This document shows positions 55,866 through 64,000 of a stretch of 64,000 nucleotides of DNA, one piece after another (the first letter of the stretch is position 1; the number at the start of each line of letters is the position of its first letter). The DNA is taken from positions 3,534,001-3,598,000 of the forward strand of contig JALGAS010000005.1 in the NCBI GenBank assembly GCA_023078685.1, written 5' to 3'. Under the pieces are notes generated by a model that was not told the origin of the DNA, made no database searches, and worked only from the letters and a program-made list of their open reading frames with translations. The DNA comes from Neopestalotiopsis rosae (lineage: Eukaryota > Ascomycota > Sordariomycetes > Amphisphaeriales > Sporocadaceae). The position numbers and the translations under genes were made by a program.

Positions 55866-56488
55866 ATGCTTGTAAAGTCAAGACTTTAGCGTCATGTACT
55901 TTATAATGTAGAGTCAAGAGAGCGGCTGCTACTGTGGGTAGAGATTTACCATTAGAAAGATGATGCTGGATGTCGACAGATAGATCTGGGTAGATATTTT
56001 AAAGATCGTGAACTTTACACTCACAAGAAATGTGTAACATCAAATTCAGAACAGATCTTGGATCAGGTGAGCGTGGCATTACCAACCAAGCCTGATCCGT
56101 CGCATACTTTGTTTCTAAGAGCCTTTGAGAAGCAGGAAGAAATCAACATTGTCAGACACAGCGCTTCGAAATCCACGACCGGGAAACCCCCCGAAGATCG
56201 TTCCACTCCAATTCATCTCAAGATGTCATATTCTTCATTGTATTCTTTTACAGCTGTACAAGTTATCTAAATATATAGTCAAAACGCCTCGCCGCCTTCC
56301 AAAATTTCTTCGGTCACATCGTTTCCCGCGCAATATAGTTGAATACCTGGCCGAAATTCGTGAAATCCATAATAGCTCCAAACCTGTATAAACTTCTGTA
56401 GCAAATGCCTCCCAATTTTCCACATTTAGATTCGCTAAGCCATCCAACCAAAGAGAACAACGAGACTCCGTTCCTTGATCGCTTAAAT
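55866..56488. other. Convergent 3' intergenic region
   Basis: 623 bp between the stops of the phosphodiesterase and the transcription factor. Short open frames without motifs only. Confidence 0.5.
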
Positions 56489-59404
56489 TCAAAGACCCAA
56501 ATCCAAGTTCAGTCCGTCCACGAGTATCAGCCCGTCTCCAGAAGGCCGATTGGGATGGAGTAAACTGCTGCGATAATCGTCGTTCATGTTGAAATACACG
56601 TCGCTGGCAGGTAATTCGTCGCCGGAACTCAAACTCTCGTCGCTGAAACTAAGTACGCTTTGCGGCGGTGGTGCGCTCGAGTTCATATCACCCAGATTGA
56701 ACCCCGACAAGTTCCACGAGTCCGGGGACCAGTCGGGGAAATTCGTAGGCACCGGCGGTGGTGTCTCTAGAGAGAGCGCTGGACCGCCATAGATAGCATC
56801 GTACAGATTGGCCTGGCCACCATCCAGAGCACCCAGTAAGGACTCCCATTCAGAATTCGACATTCCATTTGATGAAGCCCCCTTTGGCGGTGCTATCGAT
56901 GAGGTCGGATACATGGGCGATTGCGTTTGCTGAGATTGAACGGGTGGTGGCGGTGGTGGCTGTGGTTGCGAAACGGCAATCCTAGACTGGATTGGCGACG
57001 ATGGTCCGGTCGCGGCCGGTGTGTTGCTGAGCGACAGATAGTCGAGGTTTGTCCGCTTCTTATGTGCCGAGGACATCCTCATCATACTCTGCTGGATCTG
57101 AGACAAGGAGAATCTGTGCTGCCGGTGCTCATGCGGTCGAGGCGTCGAGGCATCATCAAAGGAAGCGCGAGACTGTGATCGGTAGAGTTCGGGTCGGACC
57201 ATGGTTGACTGTGGTGCCGTCATGCGGCGAAGTTTCTCTTGCTGAGATAGCAAATCGGTTTCGCTCACACTAGCTATCGAATTTCGACCGAGCGAGTAGA
57301 GGGGCTTGTTTCTGGAAAGGTTGACCTGCTGCAGTGAGGCTCGCAGAGATTGTGCCGTGGATGCAACAGACTCTGGACTGCCACGAGCAGAAGGTGGCGA
57401 CATTGGGGGCGCATCGACCGTGATAAGCAACGAGGCGACACGCTGTAGGTTAGCTGAACCTGGGGCTTTGGCTTTGATCAGCCCCTTGAGGACGCCATTG
57501 ACCAACCGCTCTGCATCTTTGACAAGCTTGCTCTCGTGCTTTAGATCGAGTGTCTGGTATAAGAGGGTCATGGAGCACAACATCAACACGTCAGTCCTGT
57601 TCAAGCAGAAAGAGAATGACATGCTTCGCTCCTCCAGCAATTGGACGATCTGAATCATGTGCTTGCTAGACTCGCCAAGCGCAATGAGCGACGGCGCAGC
57701 CTTGGGGCCTAAGCTCGACCCAACAGCTGGACGATGTATCAATGTGCGGATGTAGTAAAGTGCCAATGCGAGGACGGGCGAGCGACTTCCTGTTACATCT
57801 GTCGAAGGCTTGTCTTGAGCAAAGGTCAGTTTCAAGTGGGTAGGCAGATTGTCGCTCCACTCTGAAAGTTCCGAGTCCAGCATGGAGATTTGTTGTAATG
57901 ACAAATCGTAGGATGTGGCGGCGGGATAGTTCTTCTCCAGAACCTTGGCCAGGATGCGGGACACCTTGAACAAAGCCAGCGCACTCGACAACTTCGTGTA
58001 CTCGCCAGGCAAAGTCGGTTGGAAGCCCTTTTCAGTCACATACTCATCGTCGCAGTCCGAGGGGTATTCGGCGTGAATATCTTCCTCTTTCAACACCTTG
58101 GGGAGGCCAAGCATGGCAGCCGAGAAGCTAAATTTTGATTAGTGCTCATGAATCAATGAAAATCATCGTTATTAGCTTACCAGTCAAGAGTATACAAGGT
58201 CCAAAAGACCTTCTTCCTCGTCTCAATCGTCAAGGCGCCAAAGGAGAAACGCTTCTGGCTCTGGTGGAGACCTAGACGGTGCGACAGGGCAACGGCAACA
58301 CCCTTGTAGTGGATCAGGCGTTTGTAGTCTGCACGGATAGTGCAGTACATCAAGGCAAGAATCAAGCATTGAAGAGTATTCATGGTATTTTCCATGAGGA
58401 TAGCGTCCAAGGCCTTTTGCCACTGCATTTCGCAGGCGGCGATCTGCTCCGTGTCTGATAAATCACTCGACAGTGCGGCAATGCTGAATACCAGATATAA
58501 TTGGGCGATCTTGTGGTGGCTCTTCAACTTGTCTGCATCGGCAACAAACTCCTCATAGACATGAAGGAACGTCGGCTTGTGCAGTACCGGAAATAGTGGC
58601 GCCCATTCTTGGAAGTAGATATTGACACACCTGTCAGAAAACAGTCTTGGCGGAATCTTTATCGAGGACGATGGTGTTTGTGTCACCAAGGGATAGCAGC
58701 CTTGAATGTGTAGGAAGGCTTCGGGGTTGAAGTCGGAACAAGCCTTTCCATTCTCCTGAATCTTGCGCTTAAAGGCCTCTGTGAAGGTGGGTCAGATGGA
58801 GTGAAGCAGCAAAAGCAAGTTTAGTTTGCACACGTACCTATGAATGAGCGACCACTCGAGGGTCCCATGAAGTATGAGTCCGAGTTTTCGACTCCCAATA
58901 ACAACGGCGACGCTTGAACACGGAAAGTATCTTCCTTGATTGGCGAGGGTTCCCTCGCTGATTCCCGGGTCGCCGATGACGCTGGGCTCGTGGCCGGCGA
59001 ATGTGAGATGCGACGAATGTGATGGTGGCTATGCATCTTGGAGAGCATGTCGATTTTCTCGTCTTTTTCGTCCAACAGGTCCTTGAGTTCTCTTACTTCA
59101 CTCTCCAAGGCCCGTACTCTCTCCTCGAGGGACTCTGTGTAGCCGCGCGGGAATGCGCGACGGCTTAGCTTGTCGCTGGTGCGGCACTCGAACCCGACAT
59201 TGGCGCATTGCGAACAAGTCGGGCGGATGCCATCACAGCGAATCTTTTTACTCCGACACCGATCGCAGGCCTGGATAAATGTGAGCGGTCAGGTATGCGA
59301 TGGGTAGATGTCGCCGTTGCGGGCTGTATCAGTCTTACCTGTGCTATCCGACTCTGCGAGCTGGTGCCCACCTTGATCACTTTCATGGGTAATATGCCAG
59401 GCAT
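56489..59404 (-). CDS. Zn2Cys6 transcription factor, Cat8/FacB type, 911 aa
   Basis: Nuclear DNA-binding regulator. Four exons: 59404-59339, 59270-58838, 58778-58181 and 58127-56489, with introns of 68, 59 and 53 bp. The first intron lies just before the zinc cluster: [19 protein letters not shown], then [13 protein letters not shown], so six Cys in C-x2-C-x6-C-x5-C-x2-C-x6-C order. It is followed by [24 protein letters not shown] (linker and dimerising coiled coil), the pattern seen in Cat8/FacB regulators of gluconeogenesis and acetate use. A fungal_trans domain spans about 210-480 ([46 protein letters not shown]). The C-terminal third is Ser/Pro/Gln-rich with an acidic end, a likely activation region. 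The exact member (Cat8, FacB/acu-15 or a related C6 factor) is not certain. Confidence 0.87.
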
Positions 59405-62400
59405 CTTGGCGACGCAGTTCCTTCTCCTGTCGTTAAGTTCTTGTATCCAGAAAAGAAGTCGAAGGGGTCGAAGACGATGTCGTTCAAGACTCTCGGGCGT
59501 ATTTCAAAGCCCCGATGGCGGCCGTGAGAATATGACTTCAGTATACCGCGTCCAGTCGACGAGAGTTCAGCTAGTCCCCGCAGAAGCCGCGCATGCCCCG
59601 AAACCCGCGTATGCTTCAAAGCTGTTGCTCCTGGCTATAGACGTATAGCGCCTTTACTGTGTCATTACGCAATCACTCGTTCCTCCTTCTTGACGATGAT
59701 GGTTTCGGAAGGAAGATCCAGGAAATCCGGAGTTAGGTAAGGTGTTTCTGGTCTGGGAACGGCGACGTCGGTCTTTTGATGGGTAGGGAAACGAACAAAT
59801 TGAAACGTGGAAAGCTGGAAAAAGAGACGGGGGACTGGCGAATGTGGAGAAAGAAGACTATGTAAAGGAAAACCCACCCAGCGTCAGTCTGGTGCCAAGG
59901 GCGTTGCGCCATGGGGCCTGGGCAAGCTGGGGGGGCAGGCCAAAGGGGACCTGCCAGAACTCTCCATAATGCTGGGGCCGCCGTCGTTCCCTTGAGCCAA
60001 TCAAGTAGGCTAGATTTCAGAAATCCGGGGGAGGCCAAGGATTAATGAGGGGCGCTGCGCTCTAGTAGGTACGGTACATCTCAGCGATTGCTAGGGGTGT
60101 ACATTTCCCATGTATGCTTGCTAGGGCATTTCGCTGATGCTGATCGCAGGGGTTTGCGTCGTGGGATGGCGGACACTTGGGGGAGACGGAGAGAGGCTTG
60201 GCCATGGTAAGGCGTGCAAACTCCTCTCTTGCCTGTCTTCTATCCATTCAGTAATGTCCCAGATTATTCAAGTATGTGAATAATGAGTGTAATGTACTTC
60301 GGGCCCTACACTAAATGTAGATACCTAGGAAAGATGATGGGTGATCGACCTAACGGTAGGGCGTGTACCTTGGCGGGCTTGGGTAGGGGCCGAAGGGGCC
60401 GTGTAGGGCAATGTACTGTCCGATTCTGTACTATCGAAAATAGCTGTTATTGTCTGCCTTTAGAGTTTGCGAGATCCGGTCCCCAGTTCATCCTTTTCGC
60501 CGCACTCCAAGTCCCAAGTCCTCCTTCTAGGTCCCCGTTGGAACATGTTCCGACTTATTGTCTGACGCATAGTGGTGGTATGACCTGGCCGCTTGTAATG
60601 GTATAGTATAGGCGTCATGGTCCAATCTAATCCTCGCTAGGACTGGGGATCAACGTGGGCTCGTCTTAGTCTCAAGCCGGCATTTGTGCACGTTGGCAAC
60701 TCATCAGCGCTTTCCATGGGGGAACGAGACAATTTTCGTTGTACTGGTTGCTGGTCTGTTACAATAGCACACCAAAAGCCCATACTTGCGAGTTCCTATT
60801 CCATCCGCTGACTGGCTAGCACTTGGTTCCCCATCCCAGCTCTGCTCGCGTGGTTGGTCATTTCGCTTCCCTCCAAGTATGTCCCCCTGCCACGAGGGAG
60901 ACAAGACCAACAAGTTTTACTTACCCCAGATTTCGGGATCCTCGCCCTCGGATTTTTCTTGCCACTCGGTGACTCGAGGCGAAACTGTCAAAGCCTGTAG
61001 TACATACACATCGGCTCTTTTTGGGACGCAAGGATCGATGAATGAGAGCCGCTTCGCTGATTGGTGGCAGCACAATTCCGCTGTACAAGGTCTTGTTCGC
61101 TGAGAAGATACGACGTGTTTCCGTCGTCACTTTGCAATTGTCGTGCTCCCTACCTGGCTCCAAACCCGCACGATTTACTCCGGCGGGTTGTGCATTTTGA
61201 GAAGAACTATCACGCCCAAGTGACCACGTTTCTCACCGTTTTTTCTGCGAGGCCTGGTTTGTGGGCAAATTGGGCCTGCCAGCTGCACAATAGGCACGGG
61301 ACGCCATCAAGTCCTAGTATAGATAACTCTATCAAGTTTGACAGCCCGTCATCTCGAGGAAATTATACCCTTCCGTCACGCTGTAAGCGGCCTAATTCCC
61401 TCGCCATGAGTAGCGCCGCTACACCGATCCATGCTGCCACTTGGACGCAAGACGCTAGATTGATTGCAGGTGCATGAATCTCAATCGAGATTTGGTATAG
61501 TTTACAGCATGCAGCTGGAACGTTGGGCAGTTCACTACAGTAGCTCTCCCCTGGAGGAGCCCCCCTCTGCCACATTTCGCTAATGCCCACTTGGGCCGCA
61601 TTAAGATCATCTCCGTCGCTTCACTCTTAACCCAGCAGTTTTAAGAGACTGCGGTAGCCCCGGAGACCGTTTGTCTGCCATACATGCAGGCTTGAGTCAG
61701 CCAGTTCCATCAAACCATCCAGATGGATGTTTTCTCTGGTCTTTGTACAACAGAAAATAATATGGAGGCGTGAGCGCCGTTGCTAAATACCCTAGATTAA
61801 ATATAGGCAAGTATAGAGATGATCCACGTGGTTTCGTCCCAACATGGAACAGACGCTTGGGCCAAACCTTGTTGAAACGAAAATCCCATGAAGTCATAAA
61901 ATATGGCACTCTCTTTCTTGAGCAAGCCTGAATAGAGCTGGAGCCAATGCTGTTCACCAAGCTGTGGCGCAAGAAATGTTGCTCATTTAGGGCGCCTCAT
62001 GCTGTTAGTTGCATCAATCGGCATTGAGGCGAAAGAAGCTCGAGGTCTGTCTGCGCGGACGACGTTGGGGGGAAGGAAGACTCGCTAATTCCACTCGACA
62101 ATTTGCAATGTGAACCCCCCATATGCATCTGCTTCGACATATCTGACAGACCTCGAGAAGCAAGCAAGAAAGAAAAGCTTGTTTGTTTCTGGTAAGCGTT
62201 TTTCTTCTTCTATCCAATGTCCGAAGAATGTCTGGCCGTTTGACCCCTCCATGTTTTTGGAAGAAAATCGTCCGGGGTGTCCCGGCTAATTCGGGGCCCT
62301 ATACCGGGGTAAATTGGCGAGGGCCCAGGGCTGGACTCGTGGCTCCAGGGCTGCCCGCAATTCCATTCTGTACGCAGGTAGTATCCATATATTGCTCTAG

Positions 62401-62938
62401 GCAGGAACAGCCCAATCAGTACCGCGTCCTCTGCTGTACCACTACCGACTTGTTGGATAACACCGCATACATAGGACATTCTCAGGCACGACGGTCCGGG
62501 CATAAACACGACGAGGGCGGGAAGAGCCCGTATATTACATGTCTGCTAGGCCACAGATCATGGCGAGAAGAGAGGCAGAGACAAGGACTGGATCTGGATA
62601 GAATTGCCTCTAGAATGACACACATACGCGGCCACGCAATGCTCATGCGCGTGACCATATCGAGCAAGGTCCATGTTCACAGACAAGGTCTCTCTGTCGG
62701 TCACTCCATACTACTCAGCTATTCGCAGTCAAGTAGTGCGAGTTGGAAATCTGGGGAAAAGAGGCGTTCCGAAAAGTTATCGCGTTGTGCATGATTCAGT
62801 TCAAGCTTTTCCAGCATCTGCACTCCTTTTCTTGTCCTTTGGTCCTTTGGAAATCTGGAAGTCTTGCGGCAGCAGCCAGCCTATCTAACCTGCTTGGGTT
62901 TAGGGAATGGTGGAGGTGAGGGATTCTACCATGTAATC
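59405..62938. other. Long upstream region of the transcription factor gene
   Basis: 3.5 kb with no supported gene between the transcription factor start (minus strand) and the end of the SET gene. Open stretches at 61061-61477 and 62183-62794 (+) and 59733-60038 (-) lack ATG starts or motifs. It probably holds a large promoter and leader; no repeat or RNA gene was recognised. Confidence 0.5.
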
Positions 62939-64000
62939 CTAGCTAAAATCGTCCTCGTTATTGGCAGGCTGGCCAGGCACCTCCTCATTTGGGGATGCTT
63001 CCATCGATCCGAGATAGGCCTTGACCCTATCATCTTCCACGAGTACATCTCTCTGCAGGATGCGTTAGCAAGTCAGGTCTAATGCAAGCGTCATGTTGTT
63101 TGTCGGGGATCTACGTCTGTTGAGATGACAGTCGTAGTAGTTCAGGTGCAAGCCACACGACAAGGGAACCAATCTTACCTGCTCCTCGAGTACGGCCAGT
63201 GTCCTCGACATGAGGTCCAGCTCGGCTCCGCGTAGCTGCAGGACGCTTGCCGTGGGGAAAGAAGACCCTGGATCCGTCTGTTCCATCGCATGATCCACGG
63301 GGGCTGTCAAATTTTCAATTTGTGCACCCAGCATTGACAGGATGACCATAATGGCACGTAGACGAAAGATGGGTTCCAACTCATGCCCCTGTATGAGGCT
63401 TTCAAACTCGGCAACCTTGTCTGTCACGTCTTCTTCCTGCCAGAAGAGCTTGAGCTGACGTTCTCCATCGACTGTCTGAAGGACGCGGAACTCTATACCA
63501 TCGTCTTCGTTCAAGCACATGAGGTATAAAAATGGTGCGCTCCAATGTGGGACACCATTTTCCGAATCCTCTATCTTTAGTCGTGGTGCTCCTTCACGAT
63601 TGCGATATAAAAGCAGTTTGGCCTTGGCGAGAGGATCGTCGTCCATGGCTTCCAATGAAAGCATCAGGCTCGTCGCTGGGGTCCTGGGCTCGATGAATCC
63701 GTAGCTGAACAACATTTCTGCTGCAGACTTGCCCTGACCATAATCAATGGTGATCTCATCCCCACTGCCGGTACCCAGCGTGGATGCTTTGATGGTGTGA
63801 CCCCTTCGTACAAGCAGCTTGACCTCGCCATCCTCAGTCTCGTCAAAATACGCATTGGCATTCGCCGAGTGGTTGACCATGTCTAAGATCGGGACCATGG
63901 ACTCTCCAGATTTAGGAAGCTCCAGTGAACGTGATCGATATAGTGCATCGAGATAGACCCAGTCTTCAACTGTAACGAGTTCCTTATCATGAATAAACTC
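62939..64000 (-). CDS. SET-domain lysine methyltransferase, N-terminus beyond window
   Basis: Partial: the start lies outside the right edge. Exons in view are >64000-63179 and 63052-62939, with a 126-bp intron (GTAAGA...CTGCAG; branch GCTAAC). The join LEEQ|RDVLVEDDRV keeps frame to TAG. Without the join the reading would run on into unrelated sequence. Seen: VPILDMVNHSANANAYF (the SET motif DMxNH) and GDEITIDYGQGKSAAEMLFSYGFI (the Tyr-containing catalytic motif and the YGF element). A helical C-terminal part of Rubisco-LSMT type follows. This class (RKM/SETD6-like) methylates lysines of non-histone proteins such as ribosomal proteins or elongation factors; the target cannot be told. The acidic C-terminus ends in PANNEDDFS. 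Confidence 0.88.

Noticed and set aside
61061..62794. Plus-strand open frames 61061-61477 and 62183-62794
   Set aside because: No ATG at the start, no splice partners and no domains; the region is upstream of a transcription factor gene.
1..64000. tRNA or rRNA genes, CRISPR arrays, transposon genes
   Set aside because: Scanned by eye for B-box-like GGTTCGANTCC with a matching A box, for regular spacer-repeat arrays and for transposase or reverse-transcriptase motifs; none were convincing.

Overview
This window looks like a chromosome segment of a filamentous ascomycete (Pezizomycotina, most likely Sordariomycetes and perhaps Hypocreales; the species cannot be told). The reasons are short introns of about 55-160 bp with GTRNGT donors and CTRAY branch points, single-copy fungal housekeeping genes on both strands, fungus-only families (HET, Zn2Cys6/fungal_trans, GH71, F-box-like/2EXR), and long AT-leaning intergenic stretches. 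I rebuilt 21 protein-coding genes plus one decayed gene. Exon joins were placed by hand from splice signals, reading-frame continuity and family motifs.

Layout. 0.4-12 kb: a Nem1-type phosphatase (-), eIF2B beta (+), a long low-complexity coiled-coil protein (+), the NatA catalytic subunit (-), a short-chain dehydrogenase (+) and an unknown protein (-). 13-24 kb is accessory: a small MGC-starting protein resembling ADP-ribosyltransferase-like (DUF3990-type) proteins, a secreted multi-cysteine protein with a deaminase-like HAE...C...C pattern, a doubled F-box-like protein, a 24-copy hexanucleotide microsatellite and a 1106-aa HET protein. 24.6-25.3 kb holds a decayed gene. 27.5-29 kb: a secreted GH71 alpha-1,3-glucanase. 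29-36.4 kb is almost empty, with one small serine/arginine-rich protein. 36.4-43.7 kb: PMP3, mitoribosomal mS35 (-), ALG13 (+) and AIP1 (+). 44-52.7 kb: two divergently transcribed paralogous kinases. 54.5-64 kb: a Pgc1-like glycerophosphodiester phosphodiesterase (+), a Zn2Cys6 factor of Cat8/FacB type (-) with a 3.5-kb upstream gap, and a SET-domain methyltransferase (-) cut by the window end.

The most striking object is the gene at 48037-52715. An N-terminal protein kinase is joined in frame to a C-terminal HET (fungal programmed cell death) domain. The join is not an ordinary exon: it is a run of seven consecutive well-formed phase-0 introns separated by microexons of only 3, 3, 3, 3, 3 and 6 nt. 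The HET half has no in-frame ATG before its conserved N-terminal cysteine region, and the kinase half meets a stop within 3 codons if the first intron is retained. Splicing of this stretch would therefore decide whether the cell makes a kinase alone or a kinase-HET fusion. A paralogous kinase without a HET domain lies head-to-head 1.8 kb away.

Other items worth a second look are an in-frame 98-codon open extension after the ALG13 stop codon and the neighbouring ART-like and secreted deaminase-like genes. Functional calls rest on recognised motifs only; no database search was run.
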